Positions 31,665 to 40,477 of a DNA stretch of 64,000 nucleotides are shown here, one piece after another; position 1 is the stretch's first letter; each line of letters starts with the position of its first letter. Source of the DNA: Sulfuricystis multivorans. Lineage in GTDB: Bacteria > Pseudomonadota > Gammaproteobacteria > Burkholderiales > Rhodocyclaceae. Made by a program: the position numbers and the translations under genes. The notes under the pieces were generated by a model. It worked only from the letters and a program-made list of their open reading frames with translations, was not told the origin of the DNA and did no database searches. The DNA lies in NCBI RefSeq assembly GCF_003966565.1, contig NZ_AP018718.1, positions 310,001-374,000 of the forward strand. The letters are read 5' to 3'.

Positions 31665-34295
31665 TCAGCGGCGGCGCCGCAGCGCCTTCTCGCCTTCCAT
31701 GACCATGAGGGCGAGAAGGCCGACGAACGAGATTTCCCCCCAGGCAGAAGGCCCGATCGGCGCGGTGCCGAACACCTGCTGGAAGAACGGCAGGTAAGTG
31801 AAGGCCAGCTGCAACAGCAGCATGCTGCCCGCGCCGGCCCAGACCCACGGATTCGAGAACGGCGCAACGCGCCACATGGGCCGGGAAAGCGAGCGGCAGT
31901 TGAACAAAAACGCCGTCTCGATCATCACGAACACGTTGACCGCGATGCTGCGCGCCTCGGCCAGCGACTGGCCGCGTTCCAGCGCCAGCAGGAACAGCCC
32001 GAAGGCGGCCGCCAGCATGAGCAGACCTAGCAATAGCACCCGTTGGATCAACACCGCATCGAGGATCGGCGCCGCCGGCGGGCGCGGCGGGCGGTGCATC
32101 ACATCCCGCTCTTTCGGCTCGAAGGCAAGCGGCAGGCCCAACAGCACCGCAGTGGTCATGTTGATCCAGAGGATCTGCAAGGGCGTGATCGGCAGCATCG
32201 TGCCGGCCGCGATCGCGGCGAGGATCACGAGGCCCTCGCCGAAGTTGGTCGGCAACGTCCAGGTGATGAATTTGACGATGTTGTCGTAGATGCCGCGGCC
32301 TTCCTCGACGGCGGCTTCGATGGTGGCGAAGTTGTCGTCGGCGAGCACGATCGCCGCCGCTTCCTTGGCGACCTCTGTGCCGCCTAGCCCCATCGCGATG
32401 CCGATGTCGGCCGCCTTCAGCGCCGGCGCGTCATTGACGCCGTCGCCGGTCATCGCGACGATCTCGCCATTGGCCTGCAGGGCCTTGACGAGCCTGAGCT
32501 TCTGTTCCGGCGCGACACGCGCGAAGACGTCGATCTCGCGCACCGCCTGGGCAAGCCGGGCATCGTCGAGTTCGGCGAGCTGCCGGCCGGTGAGGGCTTG
32601 GCCGTCGTCACCCACGATGTTCAATTGGCGTGCGATGGCGAGCGCCGTCTCGGCATGATCGCCGGTGATCATCTTGACGCGGATGCCGGCAGTATGACAG
32701 GCCTTGACCGCCGCGATCGCGCGGGGGCGCGGCGGATCGATCATGCCAATCAGACCGAGGAATTCAAGCTTGATCAAATCGTCCCAGGCGAGCGTGTCGC
32801 TATCCGTTGCGCGGCGCGCGAGCGCTAGCACGCGCATCCCCTGCCGCGCGAGAGCCCCGGCCACCGTCTCGATTTGCGCGACGGCGGCGCCGTGACACAG
32901 GGGCAAGAGCTTTTCGAGCGCGCCCTTGACGTAAATGATGCGCTCTGCTTCGACGCGATGCAGGGTGGCCATCATCTGCCGCGCCGAATCGAAGGGCAGC
33001 GTGTCCAGACGCGGATAGAGCGCATTGGCGGTCGCCTCGTCGAGCCCGGCCTTGCGGGCTGCGACCAGCAAGGCGGCCTCGGTGGGATCGCCAGCGATCT
33101 GCCATTGGCCATGTTCATGGAACAGTGCAGCATCGTTACACAGTAAGCCAGCGAGCAGCACCTCCCGTGCCGTCTCGGAACCGCCGACTTTGCTGCCATC
33201 GAGCAGGATGTCGCCTTCGGGCGCATAGCCGTGGCCGGTGATCTCATAGAGCAGGCCGTTGGCCCACAGCGCGCGCACGGTCATCGCGTTTTCGGTCAGC
33301 GTGCCGGTCTTGTCCGAGCAGATGACCGTAGTGCTGCCCAGCGCCTCGACGGCGGGCAGTTGCCGCACGATGGCGCGACGCTTCGCCATGCGGGCAACGC
33401 CAATGGCCAGGGTGATCGTCAGCGCGGCCGGCAAGCCTTCGGGAATCGCGCCGACGGCCAGCGCCACCGCGGCCATAAACATGTCGAAGGCCGATTCGCC
33501 GCGCAGCAAGCCGATCGAGAACGTCAGCGCCGCGAGCCCAAGGATCACCCATAGCAACATGCGCGCGAAAGCCGCCATCTTGCGGGTCAGCGGCGTGGCC
33601 AGTTCCGGCGCGGCGGCGATCATGCCGGCAATCAGCCCGGTTTCGGTCGACGTGCCGGTGGCGACGACGAGGCCGATCCCTTGGCCATTGACGACGATGG
33701 TGCCGGCAAAGGCCATGTTGCGGCGATCGGCGAGCGCCGTATCGATCGGCAACGGGGCAGGGTGCTTGTCGACCGGCAGCGATTCGCCGGTAAGCTGAGC
33801 CTCGATGGTGCGCAATTCTTTGCTGGAAAGCAGGCGCAGATCGGCCGGCACCTTGTCGCCGGCGGCAAGAAACACGATGTCGCCGGGCACCAGCTGGGCG
33901 GCATCGAGACGCCGCCTGCGCCCGCCGCGCAGCACCGTCGCTTCGCTCGCCACACTTCTCGCCAGTGCGGCGAGCGCCTCGGCCGCCTTGCCTTCCTGCA
34001 AGGTGCCGATCGCGGCATTGATCGCGACGACGCCGAAGATCACGCCGCTATCGACCCATTCGCCGAGGAAAGCGGTGATCGCGCCGGCAATGATCAACAC
34101 CAGCACGAGAGGAGCGGAAAGCTGCTCGAACAGACGCCGCCACATGCTCTTGCCTGGCGTGGCCGGCAAGGCGTTCGGGCCGTGACGCGAAAGACGCGCC
34201 GCGGCTTCTGCATCGCTCAATCCCTGTTGCGGGTCGACGCTATGGTGGGCGGTGAGCGCATCGATGTCGAACGCATGCCAATCAGGCGTGCTCAT
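31665..34295 (-). CDS. Cation-transporting P-type ATPase (P2-type, Ca2+/Na+-ATPase-like)
   Basis: An 876-residue ion pump of the inner membrane. Cation_ATPase_N domain at about 5-70, actuator motif LTGES (168-172), M4 motif IPEGLP (284-289), phosphorylated D328 in CSDKTGTLT, and hinge MTGDGVNDAPALKAADIGIAMG. PEGLP before DKTGT is usual for Ca2+-type (P2) pumps rather than heavy-metal ones. The ion is not certain. The C-terminal six-helix region is complete. The start overlaps by 14 bp a small upstream membrane gene. A copy of the short dispersed repeat at 33167-33192 encodes KVGGSETA in the nucleotide-binding domain. Confidence 0.92.
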   Translation of the reverse strand: MSTPDWHAFDIDALTAHHSVDPQQGLSDAEAAARLSRHGPNALPATPGKSMWRRLFEQLSAPLVLVLIIAGAITAFLGEWVDSGVIFGVVAINAAIGTLQEGKAAEALAALARSVASEATVLRGGRRRRLDAAQLVPGDIVFLAAGDKVPADLRLLSSKELRTIEAQLTGESLPVDKHPAPLPIDTALADRRNMAFAGTIVVNGQGIGLVVATGTSTETGLIAGMIAAAPELATPLTRKMAAFARMLLWVILGLAALTFSIGLLRGESAFDMFMAAVALAVGAIPEGLPAALTITLAIGVARMAKRRAIVRQLPAVEALGSTTVICSDKTGTLTENAMTVRALWANGLLYEITGHGYAPEGDILLDGSKVGGSETAREVLLAGLLCNDAALFHEHGQWQIAGDPTEAALLVAARKAGLDEATANALYPRLDTLPFDSARQMMATLHRVEAERIIYVKGALEKLLPLCHGAAVAQIETVAGALARQGMRVLALARRATDSDTLAWDDLIKLEFLGLIGMIDPPRPRAIAAVKACHTAGIRVKMITGDHAETALAIARQLNIVGDDGQALTGRQLAELDDARLAQAVREIDVFARVAPEQKLRLVKALQANGEIVAMTGDGVNDAPALKAADIGIAMGLGGTEVAKEAAAIVLADDNFATIEAAVEEGRGIYDNIVKFITWTLPTNFGEGLVILAAIAAGTMLPITPLQILWINMTTAVLLGLPLAFEPKERDVMHRPPRPPAAPILDAVLIQRVLLLGLLMLAAAFGLFLLALERGQSLAEARSIAVNVFVMIETAFLFNCRSLSRPMWRVAPFSNPWVWAGAGSMLLLQLAFTYLPFFQQVFGTAPIGPSAWGEISFVGLLALMVMEGEKALRRRR
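33167..33192 (+). repeat. Short dispersed repeat, copy inside the P-type ATPase gene
   Basis: GTGCCGTCTCGGAACCGCCG followed by ACTTTG, about 21 of 26 bases as in the reference. Antisense to the gene, in the same frame as in pckG, pilR and hrpA, giving KVGGSETA. Confidence 0.45.
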
Positions 34296-34524
34296 CGGGT
34301 GGAGGCGGTAGTGGCGGTTGCGGGTGGCTCATTTCATAGAGCACGATCGCCGCGGTGAAGAAGAAAAAACTCGTCGCGCCGAGGCTGCCGGTATAGACGT
34401 GGAGCTTGCCATAGGTGAACCATGACCAGATCGCCAAGCCCAATGAGAGCACGAAGCCGGTGAAACTGACGCCGGCGGCGATCAGAGAGAGCTTTTTCAG
34501 GAAGCCGCGCTTTGCTTTGGGCAT
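34282..34524 (-). CDS. Small two-helix membrane protein upstream of the P-type ATPase
   Basis: 80 residues: basic N-terminus MPKAKRGFLKKL, two hydrophobic helices (about 14-35 and 45-64), and a short proline-rich acidic tail PPLPPPPDEHA. No known family recognised. Its stop overlaps the ATPase start, so the two are translationally coupled and the protein may be an accessory of the pump (inference from position only). The relic of the MITE-like element lies immediately upstream. Confidence 0.7.
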   Translation of the reverse strand: MPKAKRGFLKKLSLIAAGVSFTGFVLSLGLAIWSWFTYGKLHVYTGSLGATSFFFFTAAIVLYEMSHPQPPLPPPPDEHA

Positions 34525-34538
34525 GGTTTTTCCTTTAT

Positions 34539-34593
34539 TCCAGATTGTCCATTGGAACGCGAGCGGGTATCAAAAGCAAGGGCGATCAGGTTC
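34539..34593 (+). repeat. MITE-like element, truncated relic (copy C)
   Basis: TCCAGATTGTCCATTGGAAC and the following 35 bp match the left end of copy D with few changes, then homology stops at about 34593. The internal hairpin and right end are gone, and no target duplication can be seen. It fills the 61-bp gap between the small membrane gene and the CPA2 antiporter and reaches into the last two codons and the stop of the antiporter. Confidence 0.75.
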
Positions 34594-36325
34594 TGTCCCC
34601 TGCGCTCTCGTGGTAATACCTGCGCATCGAGGCATAGCGATGCGTGCGAATCTCGCGCACCTGGCCGATCGCGCGTTCCACCGGCACGCCGAGCTGGACG
34701 AGCGTTTCGGCGGCGATCATCAGGCTGCCCTCGAGCACTTCAGGGATCACCTCGGTGGCGCCGGCGTCCTTGAGTTTCGCGACAGACGACTCATCGGCGG
34801 CGCGCACGATGATCGGAATCTCCGGGCGGCTTTCGCGCACCTTGCGCACGACGAGCTCGGCGGAATGCGGATCGGGATAGGCGATGACGACGGCGCGGGC
34901 GCGGGAAAGCCCCGCCGCTTGCAGCACCTCGGTGCGATCGGCGCTGCCGAACACCAGCTTGCCGCCGGGCGGCACCGGGCGCTTGAGCTGTTGTGGGTCG
35001 ATGTCGAGCGCGAGAAAGGAAATCTGCTCGGCGGCGAGGAATTCGGCGATGCGGCTGCCGGTGCGCCCATAGCCGCAGAGGATCACATGTTGGTCCAGCG
35101 TAAAGCCGGCCACGGCGATATCGTGGATCGCTTTCGCCTGGTGCGCCCAATCGCCATGCACCATGCGGCCGGTGAATCTGACCGCGCGGTTGATCAACAG
35201 TGGCGCGACGAACATCGAGATCAGCATCGCGGCGAGCGTGACCTGGAAGACCTCGGTGCCGATCAGTTTCAGATCGTGCGCCAGGCCGATTAGCACCAGA
35301 CCGAATTCGCCGGCCTGGGCAAGCTGTGCGGCGGTGCGCAGCGCCACGTCGAGCGTGTTCTTCGTCAGCCGGGCGATCAAGAGCACCACCAGACCCTTGC
35401 CACCAATCAGCAGCAATACCACGAGCAGCAGACGGTGGATGTTTTCGAGCACGAAGCGCAAATCGAGCATCATGCCGACCGTGACGAAGAACAGGCCGAG
35501 CAGGATGTCGCGGAACGGGCGGATGTCGGCCTCGACCTGATGACGGTAGATCGTCTCCGAAATCAGCATGCCGCCGATGAAGGCGCCCAACGCCAGCGAC
35601 AGGCCGGCCAGGTTCGTCGCCCAGGCCAGCGCGATCACCAGCCACAATGTGGCCAGCACGAACAGCTCTTCCGAGCGCTGCCGGGCGATCGCATCGTAAA
35701 AGCGGCGGATCAGCCGCTGGCCGGTCCAGATCATCACCGCAAGAACGACGCCGACCTCGACGAGCGCGATCGTCAGCGAGCGCGGCAATTCGCCCGCCGA
35801 TTGCGCCAGCGCCGGAAAGAGGATCAGGCAAGGCACCACCGCGAGATCCTGGAACAAGAGCACGCCCATCGTCTGACGCCCCGAGCGCGAATGCAGCTCG
35901 AAGCGCTCCGAGAGCAGCTTGGCGACGATGGCCGTAGACGACATGCCCACCGCGAGGCCGACGGCGAGGCCCGCACGCCAATCCTGGCCATAGCCGTGGA
36001 TCGCGATCAGCGCCGCGGTGCCTGCGGTGAGCGCCAGCTGCGCGCCGCCGAAACCGAACACCAGGCCGCGCATCGCCTTGAGGCGCGGCAGCGAGAACTC
36101 GAGACCGATCGTGAACATCAGGAATACCACGCCGAATTCCGCGATCGCGCCCACTTCGCGGTTTTCGCCGAGGATGGCCAGGCCGTGAGGCCCCAACAGC
36201 AATCCGACGGCAAGCCAGGCCAGCATCGTCGGCCCTTTGAACTGGCGCATCAGCACCAGCGCGACGACGGCGGCGGTCAGCAGCAAGAGCAGTGCGGAGA
36301 GGTTGCCGTGCATGGCGGCAATCAT
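34586..36325 (-). CDS. CPA2-type monovalent cation:proton antiporter with RCK (TrkA-N) domain
   Basis: 579 residues: about 12 membrane helices (1-380) of the Na+/H+ exchanger fold, then a cytosolic RCK domain from about 410 with the NAD-binding motif CGYGRTGSRIAEFLA. This resembles KefB/KefC-like and YbaL-like potassium efflux systems; the specific ion is inferred. A longer frame begins at 36436 but its first 37 residues come from element D, so I take the ATG at 36325 (MIAAMHGNLSALL); 36313 is also possible. The stop codon lies inside the relic of copy C, so both ends of this gene have been approached by the same element family. Confidence 0.9.
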   Translation of the reverse strand: MIAAMHGNLSALLLLLTAAVVALVLMRQFKGPTMLAWLAVGLLLGPHGLAILGENREVGAIAEFGVVFLMFTIGLEFSLPRLKAMRGLVFGFGGAQLALTAGTAALIAIHGYGQDWRAGLAVGLAVGMSSTAIVAKLLSERFELHSRSGRQTMGVLLFQDLAVVPCLILFPALAQSAGELPRSLTIALVEVGVVLAVMIWTGQRLIRRFYDAIARQRSEELFVLATLWLVIALAWATNLAGLSLALGAFIGGMLISETIYRHQVEADIRPFRDILLGLFFVTVGMMLDLRFVLENIHRLLLVVLLLIGGKGLVVLLIARLTKNTLDVALRTAAQLAQAGEFGLVLIGLAHDLKLIGTEVFQVTLAAMLISMFVAPLLINRAVRFTGRMVHGDWAHQAKAIHDIAVAGFTLDQHVILCGYGRTGSRIAEFLAAEQISFLALDIDPQQLKRPVPPGGKLVFGSADRTEVLQAAGLSRARAVVIAYPDPHSAELVVRKVRESRPEIPIIVRAADESSVAKLKDAGATEVIPEVLEGSLMIAAETLVQLGVPVERAIGQVREIRTHRYASMRRYYHESAGDRT

Positions 36326-36361
36326 ACCGGCCCAGTAGCCTTCGACTACAATCAGTTTGAA

Positions 36362-36568
36362 CCCAGATTGTCCATTGGAACGCGAGCGGGTATCAAAAGC
36401 GAGGGCGAGCAGGTTTGCGTCACCGCGACGAGCCAATAGCGGTGCCTATTGGCGATACGCGGTGGCGCAAAGATGCCGCCCGCAGCCCGAAAACCGCCGC
36501 GTAGGGCGCTGCAATGATCGTATCGGATGCTCATGGCGAATCAGCCCGCTCTCAATGGACAATCTGGG
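36362..36568 (+). repeat. MITE-like element, complete copy D
   Basis: 207 bp from CCCAGATTGTCCATTG to CAATGGACAATCTGGG, flanked by perfect 5-bp repeats TTGAA (36357-36361 and 36569-36573). The central hairpin is CCAATAG-CGGTGC-CTATTGG. Close to copy B in reverse over most of its length (GAACG-C/T-GAGCGGGTATCAAA near the left end; GCAAAGATGCCGCCCGCA in the middle). It separates the antiporter and lemA start regions. Confidence 0.88.
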
Positions 36569-36595
36569 TTGAAACCCCTCAGCAAGGAGTCCGCA

Positions 36596-37201
36596 ATGAA
36601 ACTGCGTCTCGTCATCCTGCTTGCCTTCCTCGCCGCTCTGCTCTCCGGCTGCGGCTACAACCAGATCCAGCGCAATGACGAAGCGGTGAATGCCGCCTGG
36701 TCGGAGGTGCTCAACCAGTATCAGCGCCGCGCCGATTTGATCCCCAATCTCGTCGCCGTGGTGCAGGGCTATGCGGCGCACGAGAAAGAAGTGCTGACGA
36801 AGGTCACCGAGGCGCGCGCCAATGTTGCCGGCATCAAAGCGACCCCCGAGTTGATCAACGATCCGGCCGCCTTCGCGAAGTTCCAGCAGGCGCAGGCCGA
36901 GCTCGGCTCGGCTCTCGCCCGCCTGCTGGTGGTCGCCGAGAACTATCCGCAATTGAAGGCCGACGCCAGCTTCCGCGATCTGCAGGCGCAGGTCGAAGGC
37001 ACCGAGAATCGCATAGCAGTCGCGCGCAAGCGCTACATCGAGGCGGTGCAGGCCTACAACGTCGGCGTGCGCACTTTTCCGAACAACTTGACGGCGATGC
37101 TGTTCGGCTACAAGCCGAAGGCCAACTTCAGCGTCGACAACGAGAAGGCGCTGGCCGCCCCGCCGGTGATTCGCTTCGATACCGCGCCTGCGCAAAAGTA
37201 A
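36596..37201 (+). CDS. lemA: LemA family lipoprotein
   Basis: 201 residues. The N-terminus is a lipoprotein signal with lipobox LLSGC (Cys18). The rest is the helical LemA domain, recognised by NAAWSEVLNQYQRRADLIPNL and ENYPQLKADASFRDLQAQVEGTENRIAVARKRY. The function of LemA proteins is not firmly established. It is followed without a gap (TAAATG) by a TPM-domain gene, a common pairing. The start is ATG 36596 behind AAGGAG; a reading from 36527 would translate element D. Confidence 0.93.
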   Translation: MKLRLVILLAFLAALLSGCGYNQIQRNDEAVNAAWSEVLNQYQRRADLIPNLVAVVQGYAAHEKEVLTKVTEARANVAGIKATPELINDPAAFAKFQQAQAELGSALARLLVVAENYPQLKADASFRDLQAQVEGTENRIAVARKRYIEAVQAYNVGVRTFPNNLTAMLFGYKPKANFSVDNEKALAAPPVIRFDTAPAQK

Positions 37202-38035
37202 ATGCTGCGCTGGCTTGCCATTCTCTGCCTTGCCGTCCTGAATCTGGGCGCGCTGGCGGCAGAGGGCCTCGTGCCGATTCCGCCGCTTGCTGCGCGCGTC
37301 ACCGACCTCACCGGCACGCTGACGCCAGATGAGCAGGCACGACTGGAAAATCGGCTCGCCGCGCTCGAGCGCGACAAGGGCGCCCAGATCGCCGTGCTGC
37401 TCATACCGACGACGCGACCGGAGTCGATCGAACAGTTCGGTATCCGGCTGGCGGAAGCCTGGAAGATCGGCCGCAAGGGGATCGATGACGGTGTGATCGT
37501 GATCGTCGCGAAACAGGATCGCGCGCTGCGCATCGAGGTCGGCTATGGACTCGAAGGCGCGCTGCCCGATGCGGTGGCCAAGCGCATCATCGAGGAAGCG
37601 ATCACGCCGCGCTTTCGGGAAGGGGATTTCTTCGGCGGCCTCGATGCCGGCACGCAGGCGATCGCCCGCATCATCGGCGGCGAGCCATTGCCGCCCCCTT
37701 CCCGGGTAGCGCCGGTGGAAGTCTCGGGCGATTGGCCGATCTTCGCGTTGTTCGTGCTGGTGGTGCTCGGGCGTCTGGCCCGCTGGTTGTTGGGTTTTTT
37801 CGGTGCGCTGCTGGTGGCAGGCCTTGCCGCAGGATTGGCGTATCTGATCTTTGGCAACCTGGTTCTCGCGCTGTTTCTCGCCGTCTTCACCCTCGTGCTG
37901 GCCTACACGCAGAGCGGCGGCCGTGGCGGCTGGCATAGCGGAGGCGGCAGCTCGGCTGGTGGCTTCCGGGGTGGCGGTGGGTTTTCCGGCGGTGGTGGTG
38001 GCTTCGGCGGCGGCGGCGCCTCGGGAAGGTGGTAG
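37202..38035 (+). CDS. TPM-domain membrane protein with glycine-rich tail (YgcG-like)
   Basis: 277 residues: signal peptide (1-19), TPM domain (about 30-160) with VTDLTGTLTPDEQARLENRL and IDDGVIVIVAKQDRALRIEVGYGLEGALPD, two or three hydrophobic segments (about 175-235), and a tail of Gly-Gly-Ser repeats with GGGFSGGGGGFGGGGASGRW. These proteins regularly accompany LemA and are thought to act at the envelope. Cotranscribed with lemA and the second TPM gene. Confidence 0.9.
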   Translation: MLRWLAILCLAVLNLGALAAEGLVPIPPLAARVTDLTGTLTPDEQARLENRLAALERDKGAQIAVLLIPTTRPESIEQFGIRLAEAWKIGRKGIDDGVIVIVAKQDRALRIEVGYGLEGALPDAVAKRIIEEAITPRFREGDFFGGLDAGTQAIARIIGGEPLPPPSRVAPVEVSGDWPIFALFVLVVLGRLARWLLGFFGALLVAGLAAGLAYLIFGNLVLALFLAVFTLVLAYTQSGGRGGWHSGGGSSAGGFRGGGGFSGGGGGFGGGGASGRW

Positions 38036-38037
38036 GC

Positions 38038-38535
38038 ATGCGGATCGGGCGATTGTTCAAACATCTGCTGACCCCACCTTGGCTCGCCCTGCGGCGTTTC
38101 CCCCCGCGCCTGCGCGAAGAAATCGCCGCAGCGGTGGCCGCATCGGAACGCCATCATCGCGGCGAGCTCGTCGTGGCGATCGAAGGTCCTTTGCCCGCGG
38201 CCGCCTTGCTGCGCGATGTCTCGCCGCGTGAGCGCGCGCTCGAACTGTTCGCCAGCCTGCGCGTCTGGGATACGATCGATGACAGCGGGGTGCTGATCTA
38301 CCTGCAACTGGTCGACCGGGACGTGGAAATCCTCGCCGACCGCGGCATTGCCGCGAAAGTGCCGCCAGCGGCGTGGCAGGCGCTGTGCCAAGATATCGAA
38401 GCGGCGATGCGCGAAGGCCGCTGCCGCGAGGGTTTGCTCTCTGCGATCGAGGCGATCACGGCCTTACTCGCCGAACACTTCCCCGTCCGGAATGGGAACC
38501 CGAATGAGCGCCCCGACGCGCCCGTGCTGCTCTGA
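38038..38535 (+). CDS. Second TPM-domain protein, soluble
   Basis: 165 residues, two bases after the previous stop. TPM-like core at about 25-145 (HHRGELVVAIEGPLP, ERALELFASLRVWDTIDDSG, LADRGIAAKVP). No signal peptide or membrane span. The pair of TPM genes after lemA is a frequent arrangement. The ATG at 38038 is preferred to an upstream GTG because it leaves the previous stop intact. Confidence 0.85.
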   Translation: MRIGRLFKHLLTPPWLALRRFPPRLREEIAAAVAASERHHRGELVVAIEGPLPAAALLRDVSPRERALELFASLRVWDTIDDSGVLIYLQLVDRDVEILADRGIAAKVPPAAWQALCQDIEAAMREGRCREGLLSAIEAITALLAEHFPVRNGNPNERPDAPVLL

Positions 38536-38539
38536 CGGC

Positions 38540-38565
38540 GTGCCGTGCTGCCAGCGCCGAATTTC
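38540..38565 (+). repeat. Short dispersed repeat, copy between a TPM gene and uspA
   Basis: GTGCCGTGCTGCCAGCGCCG followed by AATTTC, 23 of 26 identical to the reference. It fills the 29-bp convergent gap exactly and could act as a transcription end point or a REP-like site. Confidence 0.65.
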
Positions 38566-38987
38566 TATTTGACCAGCGTCACCGGCAAATGGGTGAGCCC
38601 GAGCACTTCCTGCGATACCGAGCCGAGCAACGCGCTGCCCAAGGCACCCAAGCCGCGCGTGCCCATCACGATCTTGTCGCAACCCTGATCGGCGGCGAAC
38701 TGGACGATGGTTTCGGCAACGGGGCCAATCAGCACGACCGGCGTGTAAGGCACGCCAGCAGCATCGAGCACTTCCCGCACCGGGGCGAGCGCGTCGCCGC
38801 CGTGCGTTTCCTGCATCGCTTCGATCTCGCTGGCCTTCATGTGGCTGCGGATTTCCGGGGCATCGATCGGTGCCTGGACATTGAGCAATACCACCTCGTG
38901 ACGTTCACAGCCGCTCACGGCATTGATCACATGTTGGGCGGCGCGCAGCGAGTGTTCCGAGCCATCGGCCGCAAGCAGAATCTTCAT
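38565..38987 (-). CDS. Universal stress protein, UspA family
   Basis: 140 residues, a single Usp domain starting MKILLAADGSEHSLRA. The ATP-binding loop GTRGLGALGSALLGSVSQ fits the G-2x-G-9x-G-S/T pattern, so it is a nucleotide-binding type. The start is ATG 38987 behind AAAGGA; a longer frame upstream is not supported. It converges with the TPM gene and diverges from the NhaD-like permease. Confidence 0.93.
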   Translation of the reverse strand: MKILLAADGSEHSLRAAQHVINAVSGCERHEVVLLNVQAPIDAPEIRSHMKASEIEAMQETHGGDALAPVREVLDAAGVPYTPVVLIGPVAETIVQFAADQGCDKIVMGTRGLGALGSALLGSVSQEVLGLTHLPVTLVK

Positions 38988-39081
38988 GATCGAGTTTCCT
39001 TTGGATGAGCCGCGGAAAGTGTAGCCGAAACCAAAATGCTGCGCTGCTACAATTGCGCGCACCCATCACGTGGAGCCGCTC

Positions 39082-40362
39082 ATGGAGCTTTTCGGCATTC
39101 CGGTCGATTTCATCCTCTTCGCCATCACCTTGCTCGGCGTCGCACTGTTCCACCACTATGTGTTGCAGGTCGCGCTCGGCGGCCTTACGGTGATCGCTGG
39201 CTACAAGATCCTTTTCACCGGCTTCAAGACTGGCCCGGGACTGGCCGGGTTCGGCTTGCACATGGCGCACGAGTGGGTGTTGCTCGTCAATCTGTTTTGC
39301 CTGCTCGTCGGCTTTGCGCTTCTCGCCCGCCATTTCGAGGATTCCGGCGTGCCCGAGGTGCTGCCGAAGCTCCTGCCGGCGGGCTGGCTGGGGCCTTTCG
39401 CGCTGCTGGCGATCATCTTCGTGCTCTCCGGCTTTCTCGACAACATCGCCGCCGCGCTGATCGGCGCGACGGTGGCGGCGAGCGTCTTCAAGCGCAAGGT
39501 GCATATCGGCTATCTGGCCGCGATCGTCGCCGCCTCGAACGCCGGCGGCGCGGGGTCGGTGGTGGGGGATACGACGACGACGATGATGTGGATCGACGGG
39601 GTGAGTCCAATGGACGTGCTGCATGCCTATCTCGCCGCCTTCGTCGCGCTGGTCGTCTTCGGCGTCCCGGCCGCGCTGTTGCAGCACAAGCACATGGCGA
39701 TCGAAAAGAACTTACATGCCCAGCACAAGATCGACTGGGCGCGCGTGGCCATCGTCGGCTTCATCCTCGTTGCCGCGATCGTGACCAACGTGACCGTGAA
39801 TCTCGAGTTCCCGGCGGCGGCCGATCACTTCCCCTTCCTGGGTGTTGCCGTCTGGGTGGCGCTCATTCTGGCGATTCCGTTGCGCAAGCCGGAATGGAGC
39901 CTGATGCCGGATGCGGTCAAGGGTTCGATCTTCCTCTTGGCGCTGGTCACCTGCGCCTCGATGATGCCGGTCGAGAAGCTGCCGCCCGCCTCCTGGCAGT
40001 CGGCGCTGACCTTGGGTTTCGTTTCCTCGGTGTTCGACAACATCCCGCTCACCGCGCTGGCACTGAAGCAGGGCGGCTTCGACTGGGGCTTCCTCGCCTA
40101 TGCGGTCGGTTTCGGCGGTTCGATGCTGTGGTTTGGTTCCTCGGCGGGGGTTGCGGTCTCGAACCTGTTCCCCGAGGCGAAATCGGCGTTGCAGTGGCTG
40201 CGCCACGGCTGGTTCGTGCCGGTGGGCTACGTCGCCGGCTTTTTCGTCATGCTGGCGTTGTTGGGCTGGCATCCGCATGCGCCGCACAAGGAAGCGGCGG
40301 GAGTGTCATTGGCGAGCAACCCCCCGGCTATGCTGATGACCCAAAACGCAGGGCCGCAGTGA
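39082..40362 (+). CDS. NhaD-like/ion-transporter superfamily permease
   Basis: 426 residues, about 11 membrane helices. Two inverted repeats each carry the hallmark of the arsenite/NhaD/citrate permease superfamily: FLDNIAAALIGATVAAS and VFDNIPLTALALKQGG, followed by SNAGGAGSVVGDTTTTMMW and GGSMLWFGSSAGVAV. These fit a Na+/H+ antiporter of NhaD type better than ArsB, but the substrate is not certain. The ATG at 39082 has GGAG eight bases upstream. An atypical DapB-like gene and a second antiporter follow. Confidence 0.82.
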   Translation: MELFGIPVDFILFAITLLGVALFHHYVLQVALGGLTVIAGYKILFTGFKTGPGLAGFGLHMAHEWVLLVNLFCLLVGFALLARHFEDSGVPEVLPKLLPAGWLGPFALLAIIFVLSGFLDNIAAALIGATVAASVFKRKVHIGYLAAIVAASNAGGAGSVVGDTTTTMMWIDGVSPMDVLHAYLAAFVALVVFGVPAALLQHKHMAIEKNLHAQHKIDWARVAIVGFILVAAIVTNVTVNLEFPAAADHFPFLGVAVWVALILAIPLRKPEWSLMPDAVKGSIFLLALVTCASMMPVEKLPPASWQSALTLGFVSSVFDNIPLTALALKQGGFDWGFLAYAVGFGGSMLWFGSSAGVAVSNLFPEAKSALQWLRHGWFVPVGYVAGFFVMLALLGWHPHAPHKEAAGVSLASNPPAMLMTQNAGPQ

Positions 40363-40477
40363 CGGCCCGGTTATCCTCCGGATAGCGTTCCCGGAGACGA
40401 GGCGGGCGTTTTGTCCGCACCTTGTTGGAGCTGCGCCAGGGTCGTCGAGATGGCGCGTCACAAAAAGGAGGTAGACC

